Source of the DNA: Gemmatimonadota bacterium | GTDB taxonomy: Bacteria > Gemmatimonadota > Gemmatimonadetes > Longimicrobiales > Gaopeijiaceae | Length of the DNA: 64,000 nt | Assembly: GCA_041390125.1 (NCBI GenBank) | Contig: JAWKQN010000006.1 | Location: forward strand, 248,001 to 312,000 | Direction of reading: 5' to 3' | Shown here: one piece after another, positions 8,453 to 16,702 of the stretch | How the letters are laid out: each line of letters begins with the position of its first letter | Position numbering within the stretch: position 1 is the stretch's first letter | Translations under genes and position numbers: made by a program | Notes under the pieces: generated by a model | Database searches by the model: none | What the model saw: only the letters and a program-made list of their open reading frames with translations | Told to the model about the DNA's origin: nothing

Positions 8453-9124
8453 TCAACCGGTGACCACCGTGGCGCCCGGGGGCGGCGTGAACGCGAAGTC
8501 GCCTGGGCGCAGGGGCGGATCGACGCGGATGTCGGCGAGGTCGAGCGTGCGCACCGAGCCGTTCTCCTGCTCGATGCGGATGCGGCGGATCCAGTGCTGC
8601 CGGGTGTCCAGCCACACCTCCACGTTCGCATAGCCCGAGGGTTGGAGCGGGCGCAGACGCAGATGGTGGGTGGAAGCACCGCCCACCGTCTCCGGTCCCA
8701 GCAGCGTCGGCGCGTACTTCACGCCGGGGTCCTGAAGGAATTCGCGGTGGAAGTCGATGGACTCGTTCTGGGCGGCCATGCGCGACCGGATGACCTGGTC
8801 GGGCTGCGCGCTGGGGAAGTAGAGCCACAGCCAGGTGCCGTCCGCGACGATGCGGTCCCCGGCCGGGTCCTGGAAGTCCATCTTGAACAGGTTGGGGTCG
8901 AGCTGGCACAGCTCCCCGCGGCTGCGCGTGGTCTGGCCCACCAGCGGGACCTCCAACGTCTGCTCGAACCCGGCGCACAGGGAGGTCAGCGCGGCGTAGC
9001 GCGCCGACGCGGCTTCCAGGATGGCGAGCGCGTCTCCCGGGGCCTGACCGGCGACGGCGACGGGCACGACCGCCAGCAAGGCGGGCGCGAGCAGTCGGCG
9101 CAGGCGTCGGACTCGATCGGTCAT
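8453..9124 (-). CDS. lolA: outer-membrane lipoprotein carrier protein LolA
   Basis: Periplasmic chaperone that ferries lipoproteins from the inner-membrane LolCDE complex to the outer membrane. Seen: signal peptide in the first 26 residues (Arg-rich start, hydrophobic core, AVAGQ cleavage region), then the LolA fold pattern with FEQTLEVPL and LCQLDPNLFKMDFQDPAGDRIVADG, the last matching the family's conserved xPxxxRxxxxxPxxxxIvxDG block. Length 223 aa, slightly above the usual size. No good ribosome-binding site is seen. A 7-bp hairpin at 9150-9170 sits 26 bases upstream of the start. Confidence 0.88.
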   Translation of the reverse strand: MTDRVRRLRRLLAPALLAVVPVAVAGQAPGDALAILEAASARYAALTSLCAGFEQTLEVPLVGQTTRSRGELCQLDPNLFKMDFQDPAGDRIVADGTWLWLYFPSAQPDQVIRSRMAAQNESIDFHREFLQDPGVKYAPTLLGPETVGGASTHHLRLRPLQPSGYANVEVWLDTRQHWIRRIRIEQENGSVRTLDLADIRVDPPLRPGDFAFTPPPGATVVTG

Positions 9125-9149
9125 GGGATCCGGCGGTGTGGGATGGGCG

Positions 9150-9170
9150 GGAGCGGCTGGAACCCGCTCC
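9150..9170 (-). other. small hairpin in the ftsK-lolA spacer
   Basis: A perfect 7-bp inverted repeat (GGAGCGG at 9150-9156, CCGCTCC at 9164-9170) with a 7-base loop in the 153-base gap between ftsK and lolA. No T-run follows on the minus strand, so a leader structure is as likely as a terminator. Confidence 0.3.
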
Positions 9171-9277
9171 GGGCGGGGCGCGGGGGCCGACGGGGATCCG
9201 AAGCCTCCCGTCGGGCAGCGCCCGGCCGAACGGCGGCTACTACACGTCCCCGCGCGGCGCCGTTCCTGGCCCCTTTC

Positions 9278-11737
9278 CTAGCGGCCCCGCTCGTCCAGGC
9301 CGCTCATCAGCAGGTCGAGACCGTCGTGCCCGATGAGCACCTCCCGCGGCTTGGAGCCGTCGGGCGGACCGAGCACACCGGCCTCGTGCAGCTGGTCCAC
9401 GATGCGGGCCGCCCGACCGTACCCGATGCGCAGCTTGCGCTGCAGCAGCGAGGTCGAGCCCTGCTTGTGCTGGATGCACACCTCGGCGGCCGACCGGAAC
9501 AGCTCGTCGTAGGCCAGGGCACCGTCCGGATCCAGGTCGAACTGGTCGCCGTCCTCCGCCTCGCGGGCGCGCACCAGTTCCAGGATGTCCTCCTCGGCGT
9601 CGTCGGACTCCGGCTCCTCGACGTCCGGATCCCCGGCGAGCCGCGCGCGCTTGGCATCGCGCTCCGAGCGATACCAGGCCATGAGCGCGTCCGTCTCCTC
9701 GGTGGAGATGAACGCGCCTTGCATGCGCACCGGCTCGCTCTGGCCCGGCGGGAGGAACAGCATGTCCCCGTTGCCGAGCAGCGCGTCCGCGCCGTTCTGG
9801 TCCAGGATCGTGCGCGAGTCCGTCTTGGACGCCACGCGGAAGGCGATCCGCGTCGGGAAGTTGGCCTTGATGAGGCCCGTGATGACGTTCACGCTCGGAC
9901 GCTGCGTGGCCACGATGAGATGGATCCCGATGGCGCGCGCCTTCTGGGCCAGCTGGGTGAGCGGCTTCTCCACCTCGCTCTGCACGCTCATCATCAGGTC
10001 GGCGAGCTCGTCGACCACCACGACGATGAACGGCAACAGACCATCCGTGTACAGCCAGCGATCCGGATCTCCGTCCGGGCCGTCGGGTTCCGAGCGGCGT
10101 ACCACGCCGCCCGAGCGCAGACGCTTGTTGAACTCGGCGAGCGAGCGCACCCCGTTGACGGACAGCAGCGCATAGCGCCGCTCCATCTCCAGCACGGCCC
10201 ACTTGAGGACGGCCGCCGCGTCCTTGGGGTCGGTCACCACCGAATGCCGCAGGTGGGGCAGGTCCCCGTAGGTGGACAGCTCCACCATCTTGGGATCGAT
10301 CATCAACAGCCGCAGCGTCTCGGGCGTGTGCCGGTAGACCAGGCTCGTGATGATGGTGTTCAGGCAGACGGACTTCCCGGACCCGGTGGCGCCCGCGATC
10401 AGCACGTGCGGCATCTTGGCCAGGTCGGCCACATAGGGCTGGCCGTTCAGGTCGCGGCCCAGCGCGAGCGGGAGGCTGCCCCGACCGGCCTGGAAGGCGC
10501 GCGCCTCGAGCACCTCGCGCAGCGGCACGGACAGCGGCTCGGGATTGGGGATCTCCACGCCGACGGCGCCCTTGCCGGGGATCGGGGCGACGATGCGGAT
10601 GCTCTTGGCCTTCATGGCCAGGGCCAGGTCGGCATCGAGGTTCGCGATGCGATTCACCTTCACGCCGGGCGCGGGCACGACCTCGAACTGGGTGACCACC
10701 GGGCCCGTCGTGCGCCCGCCCAGGGTGCACTCCACGTTGAACGTGCGGAGCTTCTCCACCAGGACCTCACCCAGCCGGTCGAGCTCCTCCTGCATGCCCT
10801 GCCGCTCCTCCTCGGGAGGCGCGTAGAGGAGATCGAGCGGCGGCAGCGTGCGCGGTCCGGGCGCCTCCTCCTCCGTCTCGGGCGCGACGGCCGCGACCGT
10901 CTCGCGCGGCTTGCGCTTCGCCCGCTCGGGGCGGGCGCGGGTCGGAGCCGCGACCACGGGCTCCTCCTCTTCGAGGTCGTCCTCGTCGACCTCCTCGTCG
11001 TCGGCGACGTCCTCGCCGGCTTCGACGTCCTCCTCGTCGTCCGGGGCCGCCACGACCACGTCGTCGGGGTCGCCGCGGGTGGCCTCGTCCCAGTCCACCT
11101 CCCGGGCCTCGTCGGCCGAGGGAGCGACCCGGAAGGATTCCCGGGCCCGCACGGCGGTGCGACCCAGCACCTCCCCACCCTGCACCAGGGCCCGCCCCAA
11201 CGGACGGACCGGGCTTACGCGCAGGGTGGCCACGATCAGCACCAGGAGCGCGACCCCGCAGAGGATCAAGGCGCCGACCCACCCGAAGGCCGTCGAGAGC
11301 GGTTCGGCCGCCCACCCCCCCCACCGGCCCCCGGCCGTGCCCAGGGGCGCGACGACCTGCCAGCCGATGGGCAGCAGGACGAGCAGGCCGGCGGCGAGCG
11401 CGACGGTCCGGAAGGCCCGCCGCGGGGACAGCCACTCCCCGCGCTCCAGGCCCGCGGCCAACAGGATCACGGGCACGAAGGCGGCGGCGAAGCCGAAGGC
11501 GCCGGCCAGGACCCGCGCGGTGCCCCGCCCCACCGCGCCGATGACGTTGCCGGACGGGAACCACTCCGTGCCGCGCTCGCCCAGCCAGGACACCGGCACC
11601 AGGGCCAGGCCCACCAGGACGGCGAGCGCGATCAGCCCGTAGGCGAGGATCTCACGCTGCTGCTCGGGATCGAGCCAGCGCTCCTGCGTCGAGCCGCGGC
11701 TCTTCCGGGTCTGCTTCTTGGTACGCTTCCGGCTCAC
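9278..11737 (-). CDS. ftsK: DNA translocase FtsK
   Basis: Hexameric double-strand DNA pump that segregates the chromosome terminus at the division septum. Seen in order: a basic N-terminal tail (residues 1-18), four hydrophobic helices between about 28 and 175, a short and very acidic linker around 215-265 rich in Glu/Asp, the motor domain with Walker A GATGSGKS near residue 447, FIVVVVDELADLMM as Walker B, and a C-terminal winged-helix gamma domain (LLQRKLRIGYGRAARIVDQL). Length 819 aa. GTG start at 11737 overlaps the comB stop (GTGA). Confidence 0.96.
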   Translation of the reverse strand: MSRKRTKKQTRKSRGSTQERWLDPEQQREILAYGLIALAVLVGLALVPVSWLGERGTEWFPSGNVIGAVGRGTARVLAGAFGFAAAFVPVILLAAGLERGEWLSPRRAFRTVALAAGLLVLLPIGWQVVAPLGTAGGRWGGWAAEPLSTAFGWVGALILCGVALLVLIVATLRVSPVRPLGRALVQGGEVLGRTAVRARESFRVAPSADEAREVDWDEATRGDPDDVVVAAPDDEEDVEAGEDVADDEEVDEDDLEEEEPVVAAPTRARPERAKRKPRETVAAVAPETEEEAPGPRTLPPLDLLYAPPEEERQGMQEELDRLGEVLVEKLRTFNVECTLGGRTTGPVVTQFEVVPAPGVKVNRIANLDADLALAMKAKSIRIVAPIPGKGAVGVEIPNPEPLSVPLREVLEARAFQAGRGSLPLALGRDLNGQPYVADLAKMPHVLIAGATGSGKSVCLNTIITSLVYRHTPETLRLLMIDPKMVELSTYGDLPHLRHSVVTDPKDAAAVLKWAVLEMERRYALLSVNGVRSLAEFNKRLRSGGVVRRSEPDGPDGDPDRWLYTDGLLPFIVVVVDELADLMMSVQSEVEKPLTQLAQKARAIGIHLIVATQRPSVNVITGLIKANFPTRIAFRVASKTDSRTILDQNGADALLGNGDMLFLPPGQSEPVRMQGAFISTEETDALMAWYRSERDAKRARLAGDPDVEEPESDDAEEDILELVRAREAEDGDQFDLDPDGALAYDELFRSAAEVCIQHKQGSTSLLQRKLRIGYGRAARIVDQLHEAGVLGPPDGSKPREVLIGHDGLDLLMSGLDERGR

Positions 11738-12453
11738 GTGGGCAGTCGGATGACGCGATCCTGCATCTCGGGCGCGAGATCATGGCGATCGCGCTGGGCC
11801 AGGAAGGGAAGATCGTCGCCGAGACCGATGTCGACCACCGCCCGGCCCGCGGCGGTGCCGGCCAGCGTGTCCACGGTGCAGTCCAGCCCCCGGGCCAGCT
11901 CGGCGGCCGCGCGCGCACCGTCGTTCAGGCGCACGTCGCCGCCCCACGCGTCCAGGAGCGCCCGGACCAGCAACCCGCCGCAGAGGGCGTCGTCCAGGGA
12001 GAAGCGGTCGCTGCGTCCGGCGCACAGGATGCTGACCCGCTGCGCCTCGGCTGCGCGCCGCGCGGCCGCACCCAGGTTGAGCAACGACGCCGCCACCACG
12101 CGGTCCGCCTCCGCGGCCGCGAGGAAGGCGCGCGTGCCGTTGGTGGTGGTCATCACCAGCGAGCGACCGGCCACCCGTTCCCGCGTGAACTCCCGGGGCG
12201 AGTTACCCAGGTCGAAGCCGTCGATCTTGAGGCCGCGACGCTCGCCGCAGAGCAGCGTGGTCTCGCGTCCGAGCTGGTTCGCGAGCCGCAGCGCCTCTTC
12301 GGTGTCCGACACGGGATAGACCGCGCGCGCACCGTTGGCCAACGCCTCGGCGATCACACTGGTGGCGCGGATGATGTCGATGACCAGCGCCGTGCTTCCC
12401 TGCACCGCCTGGGGGTCGACCTCGGGGATGGTGAAGAACAGGTCGATCCTCAT
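11734..12453 (-). CDS. comB: 2-phosphosulfolactate phosphatase ComB
   Basis: Magnesium-dependent phosphatase producing sulfolactate from 2-phosphosulfolactate; in methanogens this feeds coenzyme M synthesis, in bacteria the product's role is mostly unknown. Seen: IDIIRATSVIAEALANGA, LCGERRGLKIDGFDLGNSP and VMTTTNGTRA, all conserved in the ComB family, and SILCAGRSDRFSLDDALCGG. Length 239 aa, usual. It is coupled by ATGA to accC and by GTGA to ftsK, so it belongs to that operon although the functions look unrelated. No other coenzyme M or sulfolactate gene is in the window. Confidence 0.9.
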   Translation of the reverse strand: MRIDLFFTIPEVDPQAVQGSTALVIDIIRATSVIAEALANGARAVYPVSDTEEALRLANQLGRETTLLCGERRGLKIDGFDLGNSPREFTRERVAGRSLVMTTTNGTRAFLAAAEADRVVAASLLNLGAAARRAAEAQRVSILCAGRSDRFSLDDALCGGLLVRALLDAWGGDVRLNDGARAAAELARGLDCTVDTLAGTAAGRAVVDIGLGDDLPFLAQRDRHDLAPEMQDRVIRLPT

Positions 12454-13796
12454 GCCTTGTTCCTCATCCGGTCGATGTATCCCGTGTCGACGTCTCCGGC
12501 GATGAACGTCTCCTCCCGCGTGACGCGCGCCAGGAACTCCAGCGTGGTGGAGACCCCCTCGATCACGAAGGTGTCGAGCGCGTTGCGCGCGCGCGCCAGG
12601 GCCTCGTCACGCGTGTTCCCGTACACGATCAGCTTGGCGAGCAACGAGTCGTAGAACGGCGGCACCCGGTAGCCGCTGTAGGCGTGCGTGTCGAGCCGCA
12701 CGCCGGGACCGCCGGGTGGATGGAACGTGGTGATCGTGCCCGGCGAGGGGGCGAAGTTGCGGTCGGGATCCTCGGCATTGATGCGGAACTCGATCGCATG
12801 GCCGCGCAGCTCGATGGGGCCTTCCGGGATCGACAGCGGCTCACCGGCCGCGACCCGGATCTGTTCCTTGACCAGATCCACGCCCGTGATCACCTCGGTC
12901 ACCGGATGCTCGACCTGGATGCGCGTGTTCATCTCGATGAAGTAGAACTCGCCGCTGGCGTCGAGCAGGAACTCGACCGTGCCGGCCCCCACGTAGCCGA
13001 TGCTGCGCGCGGCGCGCACGGCCGCGTCGCCCATGCGGGCGCGCAGCTCCGGGGTGAGCGCGGGGGACGGCGCCTCCTCGATCAGCTTCTGGTGGCGCCG
13101 CTGGATGGAGCAGTCGCGCTCGCCCAGGTGCACGATGCGACCGAAACGGTCGCCGAAGACCTGGATCTCCACGTGGCGCGGCCGCACGACCAGCTTCTCG
13201 AGGTACACACCGGGATCGCCGAACGCGGCCTGCGCCTCCGCCTGCGCGGCGGCGACCAGTCCCGGGAAGGTCTGGGCGTCGTGCGCGATGCGCATGCCCT
13301 TCCCTCCCCCGCCGGCCGATGCCTTGATCATGATGGGGAAGCCGATCTCGGCCGCGAGGCCCACGGCCTCGTCGGGAGAGGAGATCACGTCCTCCGTGCC
13401 CGGCACGGTCGGCACACCTTCGGCGATCACGGTGCGGCGCGCGGTGGCCTTGTCCCCCATGGCCCGGATCTGGTCCGGGTTGGGACCGATGAACACCAGG
13501 TGGGAGCGCTCGCAGATCTCCGAGAACTCGGCGTTCTCGGCGAGGAAACCGTAGCCCGGGTGGATGGCATCGGCGCCGGTGACCTCGGCGGCGGCGATGA
13601 TCCGCGGGATGTTGAGGTAGCTCTCGCGGGCGGCCGGCGGACCGATGCAGACGGCCTCGTCGGCGAAGCGGACGTGGAGCGACTCGCGATCGGCTTCGGA
13701 ATAGACCGCGACCGTCTCGACCCCGAGCTCGCGGCAGGCGCGGATCACCCGGAGCGCGATCTCACCCCGGTTGGCGATGAGAACCCGTCGGAACAC
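12450..13796 (-). CDS. accC: acetyl-CoA carboxylase, biotin carboxylase subunit
   Basis: ATP-dependent carboxylation of the biotin on AccB, the first half of malonyl-CoA synthesis for fatty acids. Seen: RVLIANRGEIALRVIRACRE at the N terminus, ATP-grasp glycine loop IKASAGGGGKGMR, RDCSIQRRHQKLIEEAPSP, and FIEMNTRIQVEHPVTE with the catalytic Glu and Arg residues. Length 448 aa. The GTG at 13796 starts five bases after accB ends; upstream in-frame sequence is a shadow of accB. Its stop overlaps the comB start. Confidence 0.97.
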   Translation of the reverse strand: MFRRVLIANRGEIALRVIRACRELGVETVAVYSEADRESLHVRFADEAVCIGPPAARESYLNIPRIIAAAEVTGADAIHPGYGFLAENAEFSEICERSHLVFIGPNPDQIRAMGDKATARRTVIAEGVPTVPGTEDVISSPDEAVGLAAEIGFPIMIKASAGGGGKGMRIAHDAQTFPGLVAAAQAEAQAAFGDPGVYLEKLVVRPRHVEIQVFGDRFGRIVHLGERDCSIQRRHQKLIEEAPSPALTPELRARMGDAAVRAARSIGYVGAGTVEFLLDASGEFYFIEMNTRIQVEHPVTEVITGVDLVKEQIRVAAGEPLSIPEGPIELRGHAIEFRINAEDPDRNFAPSPGTITTFHPPGGPGVRLDTHAYSGYRVPPFYDSLLAKLIVYGNTRDEALARARNALDTFVIEGVSTTLEFLARVTREETFIAGDVDTGYIDRMRNKA

Positions 13797-13801
13797 GGGG
13801 C

Positions 13802-14281
13802 TCAGGCGGGCCGGACGCGGAACAGGAGCTGACCGTACTCGACCGGCTGCGCGTTCTCGACGCACACCTCCACGATGGTGCCGGCCACCTCGCATTCGAG
13901 CTCGTTCATGAGCTTCATCGCCTCGATGATGCAGAGGGTGTCGCCCTTCCCCACGGTGCGGCCCGGCTCCACGTAGGGTGGAGCGTCGGGCGCCGGTGCG
14001 CGATAGAAGGTGCCCACCATGGGGGACGTCACGTCCACGAGGCCGCTGTCGGCGGGCGGTGTGGCCGCCCCGCCGTCGGCGGGCTGGCCGGGTGCGGGCG
14101 CCGACGCGGGTGCGGGAGCCGCGGGTGCGGACAGCAGCATCGGCGCGGGCGCGGCGCCGCCCACGTATTCGGGGGACTTGGCCAGCCGGATACGGGTGCC
14201 CGACCGCTCGATCTCGAGCGAGTCGAGCGTGCTCTCCTCGATCAGGCGGACCAGGCGTTCCAGGAAATCCAGATCGATCAT
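13802..14281 (-). CDS. accB: acetyl-CoA carboxylase biotin carboxyl carrier protein
   Basis: Carries the biotin prosthetic group between biotin carboxylase and carboxyltransferase. Seen: an N-terminal helical segment (1-38), an Ala/Pro-rich flexible linker (about 42-80), and a biotinyl domain with the EAMKLMNE motif in which K123 is the biotinylated lysine. The PMVGTFYRAPAPDAPPYV thumb-type insertion is typical of AccB. Length 159 aa. It starts 7 bases after efp ends and runs directly into accC. Confidence 0.97.
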   Translation of the reverse strand: MIDLDFLERLVRLIEESTLDSLEIERSGTRIRLAKSPEYVGGAAPAPMLLSAPAAPAPASAPAPGQPADGGAATPPADSGLVDVTSPMVGTFYRAPAPDAPPYVEPGRTVGKGDTLCIIEAMKLMNELECEVAGTIVEVCVENAQPVEYGQLLFRVRPA

Positions 14282-14288
14282 GGGTGGC

Positions 14289-14849
14289 TCACACGCGGGT
14301 GAGGTATTTGTCCTCGCGGCGATCCACGCGGACCCTGTCTCCGATCTCGATGAAGAGCGGCACCTGGACGACGGCGCCGGTCTCGAGCGTGGCGGGCTTG
14401 GTCCCGCCCTGGGCCGTGTCGCCGCGCACGCCGGGGTCGGTCTCGCTCACCGACAGCTCGACGAAGGCGGGCAGCTCCACGCTCAACACCTTGCTGTCGT
14501 GGACCAGGCCCTCGCACTCCATGTTCTCCTTCAGGTACTTCAGCTGGTCGTCGCCGATCACGTCGGCCGCGAGGGGGATCAGCTCGAAGGTGTTCTGATC
14601 CATGAAGTAGTAGAGATCGCCGTCGGAATACGAATAGCTGACGGGCCGGCGCTCCAGCCGCACGTCCACGACCTTCTCGCCCGCGCGGTAGGTGCGGTCC
14701 ACGACCTGCCCGGTGAGGACGTTCTTGAGCTTGGTGCGCACGAACGCACCGCCCTTGCCCGGCTTCACGTGCTGGAAGTACACGATGGTCCACAACGTCC
14801 CATCGATATCCAGCACCATTCCGTTCCTGAAATCCGCAGTCGAGGCCAT
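14289..14849 (-). CDS. efp: translation elongation factor P
   Basis: Binds next to the ribosomal P site and relieves stalling at polyproline stretches. Seen: three beta-barrel domains across 186 residues and the modification loop KPGKGGAF, with K32 at the tip; a lysine there is modified in the EpmA-type and some other systems. No epmA, epmB or other modification gene is in the window. The ATG at 14849 is chosen because residues before it show no EF-P similarity. It lies 28 bases after aroQ and 7 before accB, the common efp-accB-accC arrangement. Several proteins encoded here, for example the TolA and TPR linkers, have proline runs. Confidence 0.96.
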   Translation of the reverse strand: MASTADFRNGMVLDIDGTLWTIVYFQHVKPGKGGAFVRTKLKNVLTGQVVDRTYRAGEKVVDVRLERRPVSYSYSDGDLYYFMDQNTFELIPLAADVIGDDQLKYLKENMECEGLVHDSKVLSVELPAFVELSVSETDPGVRGDTAQGGTKPATLETGAVVQVPLFIEIGDRVRVDRREDKYLTRV

Positions 14850-14877
14850 CGTGTCGAGGAAGAGGGAGGAGCGGGCC

Positions 14878-15318
14878 TCAGCGTGAGGCCGACAGGTGGC
14901 CGACGAGGCCCCTGAGCCCGAGAAGGTAGCTGTTTGCCCCGAATCCGGCGACGGTCCCGACCGCGATCGGAGCGAGGTGCGAGTGGCGGCGGAATTCCTC
15001 GCGCGCGTGCACGTTCGAGAGGTGCACCTCCACGAACGGACGACCCACGCCGGCCAACGCATCCCGGAGCACCACGCTGGTGTGCGTGAGCCCACCCGGG
15101 TTGATCAGGTAGCCGTCGGTGATGGGCGCCGTGGCCTCCAGATGGTCGAGGATCTCCCCCTCGTGATTGCTCTGGAAGCTGGCCACCTCGACCCCGAGGC
15201 TCTGCGCCACCGCGGCGAGCCGCTCGTCGATCTCGGCCAGCGTGACGGTCCCGTAGACCTCGGGCTCGCGCACACCGAGGAGGCGCAGGTTGGGCCCGTG
15301 TACGACCTCGATCCTCAT
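14878..15318 (-). CDS. aroQ: 3-dehydroquinate dehydratase, type II
   Basis: Dehydrates 3-dehydroquinate to 3-dehydroshikimate in the shikimate pathway. Seen: the type II layout with VHGPNLRLLGVREPEVYG at the N terminus (catalytic Tyr in EVYG), the SNHEGEILDHL block and NPGGLTHTSVVLRDAL, then EVHLSNVHAREEFRRHS carrying the family's histidine and arginine. Length 146 aa, normal. The ATG at 15318 overlaps the stop of the upstream TPR gene (ATGA). Confidence 0.95.
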   Translation of the reverse strand: MRIEVVHGPNLRLLGVREPEVYGTVTLAEIDERLAAVAQSLGVEVASFQSNHEGEILDHLEATAPITDGYLINPGGLTHTSVVLRDALAGVGRPFVEVHLSNVHAREEFRRHSHLAPIAVGTVAGFGANSYLLGLRGLVGHLSASR

Positions 15319-16436
15319 GCCTGGAGCCCCTCCAGCCAGCGCCGGAACTCCTCGTCCTCCTCCTCGGCGTTGCGGTCCGGCGCCAGCTCGCGGATGGGCT
15401 GCGTGGGGGGCGCCAGGTCCCCGACGGGCACGGCGTCGGGGGACAACGCGTCGATGGTCACGGTCTCGGGCGCGAGGGACGCGAGCGGCACCGTGTCCGG
15501 CGCCAGGTCGGCCATCGGAACCGCGGCGGGGGCCAGCGCGCCCACCGGCAGGCCGGCCTCCGGGGTCGGTGGCTCGGCCTCGAGCGGCCCCTCCGGCGCC
15601 GGTGCGGACGCCTCGTGCGCGGCCGGCTCGGGGGGAGCCTCCGGGGTGGACGGCAGGGCCGCGGGCGCGGCGTCCGCGGGCGCAGCGTCCGGGACGGGCT
15701 CCCGCGTCCGCCCCTCCAGCTCCGCCAGGCGCGCCGCCAGGGCCGGGCTGTCGGGTGCCCGCTCCAGCAGCTTGCGGAACAGGGCGATGGCCTCGAGGCG
15801 CAGCCCCTGGGCGACCAGCAACTCCGCCATCGTGCGCGTGATCAGCTCTTCACCGCCGCTGGCGCCGGGAAGGTGCTCGTCCTCGTCCACCGGCTCCGCA
15901 TCGGCCTCGGGCGCCAGGAGGACGCCGAAGGCGGGCGCCGCGTCGGCGCCGTCCGGCGGGACCGCGTCGGGCGGGGTCGGCTCGTCGGCCTCCGGGGCGT
16001 CGGACGCCTCCGGGATGTCCGTCGGGAGGGCCTCCACCGCCCCGGCCAGCACGGCGTCCACGTCGGCGGCACGCCACGGCTCGACCGCCCGCCACCGCAG
16101 CGCCAGCGCCTCCGCGGCGTCCCGATCCTCCCGCGCTGCGACGCGCGTCGCCCCTTCGAGCGCCCGGGCGTTCTCGGGGTCGAGCGCGAGCACCTGGTCG
16201 AAGCCCGCGCTCGCCTCTCCCCAGCGCTCGAGGTCGTGGAGGATCCGTGCACGCACCAGGTGCCCGCTCGCGAAGTCGGGTAGGGCGCGGGTCCCGGCCT
16301 CCGCCACGTCGACCGCCTCGTCGAGCCGGCCCGCCCGCCGGAGCGCCTCCGCCAGCGGCGCGAAGGCGCGCCCCTCGGGGTCGCGCACGCCGCCCTGCAG
16401 GGCGCGCAGGGCCTCGATGTCGGGAGCGACGGGCAT
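15315..16436 (-). CDS. TPR protein with a C-terminal decapeptide repeat
   Basis: Unknown function; 373 residues. Residues about 20-110 form tetratricopeptide helices (PLAEALRRAGRLDEAVDVAEAG, then HDLERWGEASAGFDQVLALDPENARALEGA), and a further TPR-like pair lies near 205-245. The rest is a Pro/Ala/Glu-rich linker. Residues 295-353 are six tandem 10-residue units of the form VP-hydrophobic-x-x-LAP-acid-T, followed by an acidic tail ending EFRRWLEGLQA. No signal peptide, so probably cytoplasmic and a scaffold. First gene of the run; a good promoter precedes it. Confidence 0.75.
   Translation of the reverse strand: MPVAPDIEALRALQGGVRDPEGRAFAPLAEALRRAGRLDEAVDVAEAGTRALPDFASGHLVRARILHDLERWGEASAGFDQVLALDPENARALEGATRVAAREDRDAAEALALRWRAVEPWRAADVDAVLAGAVEALPTDIPEASDAPEADEPTPPDAVPPDGADAAPAFGVLLAPEADAEPVDEDEHLPGASGGEELITRTMAELLVAQGLRLEAIALFRKLLERAPDSPALAARLAELEGRTREPVPDAAPADAAPAALPSTPEAPPEPAAHEASAPAPEGPLEAEPPTPEAGLPVGALAPAAVPMADLAPDTVPLASLAPETVTIDALSPDAVPVGDLAPPTQPIRELAPDRNAEEEDEEFRRWLEGLQA
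15375..15551 (-). repeat. six tandem 30-bp coding repeats (decapeptide, LAP type)
   Basis: Inside the TPR gene, minus strand. The units read LPVGALAPAA, VPMADLAPDT, VPLASLAPET, VTIDALSPDA, VPVGDLAPPT and QPIRELAPD. The Leu-Ala/Ser-Pro core is invariant while codons vary, so the protein sequence rather than the DNA is being kept. Confidence 0.8.
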
Positions 16437-16500
16437 GGGTACGGGAGCGACCGTGTCGGGCGGGGTGGACGGGGCGCCCGGGGCGGGCCCCGGGCGCGCG

Positions 16501-16530
16501 AAGATAGGTCCCGCTCCGGTGGAGGGTCAA
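16501..16530 (-). promoter_or_regulatory. candidate sigma70 promoter for the TPR-aroQ-efp operon
   Basis: Minus strand: -35 TTGACC (16525-16530), 18-base spacer, -10 TATCTT (16501-16506). Five of six and four of six matches to consensus. Expected transcription start near 16494, a leader of about 58 bases before the ATG at 16436. Confidence 0.55.
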
Positions 16531-16598
16531 CGCAGGCGGGCCCCGGGGCGACCCCCGGGAGCGGGCGCGGGTATCACCCTGCCCGGGCGGCGCCTCCG

Positions 16599-16627
16599 TT
16601 GAGAGGACCTGCGCGGGGGATTAGGTT
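16599..16627 (+). promoter_or_regulatory. candidate sigma70 promoter for the ppiD-like gene
   Basis: Plus strand: -35 TTGAGA (16599-16604), exactly 17 bases, -10 TAGGTT (16622-16627). Expected start near 16634 and a leader of about 69 bases. It is divergent to the promoter at 16501-16530, with their -35 boxes about 69 bases apart. Confidence 0.5.
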
Positions 16628-16702
16628 GGTCCACCCCGAAATCGGGGAGTCTCCGTACGTTCGGTCGCGGTCCGCGGGGCCGCCGGGAGGGTTCGTCGCG
16701 CC

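Noticed and set aside
8594..12319. A 1241-codon plus-strand open frame opposite lolA, ftsK and comB
   Set aside because: High GC removes stop codons from the opposite strand. It lacks domain logic, while the minus-strand genes show complete motifs.
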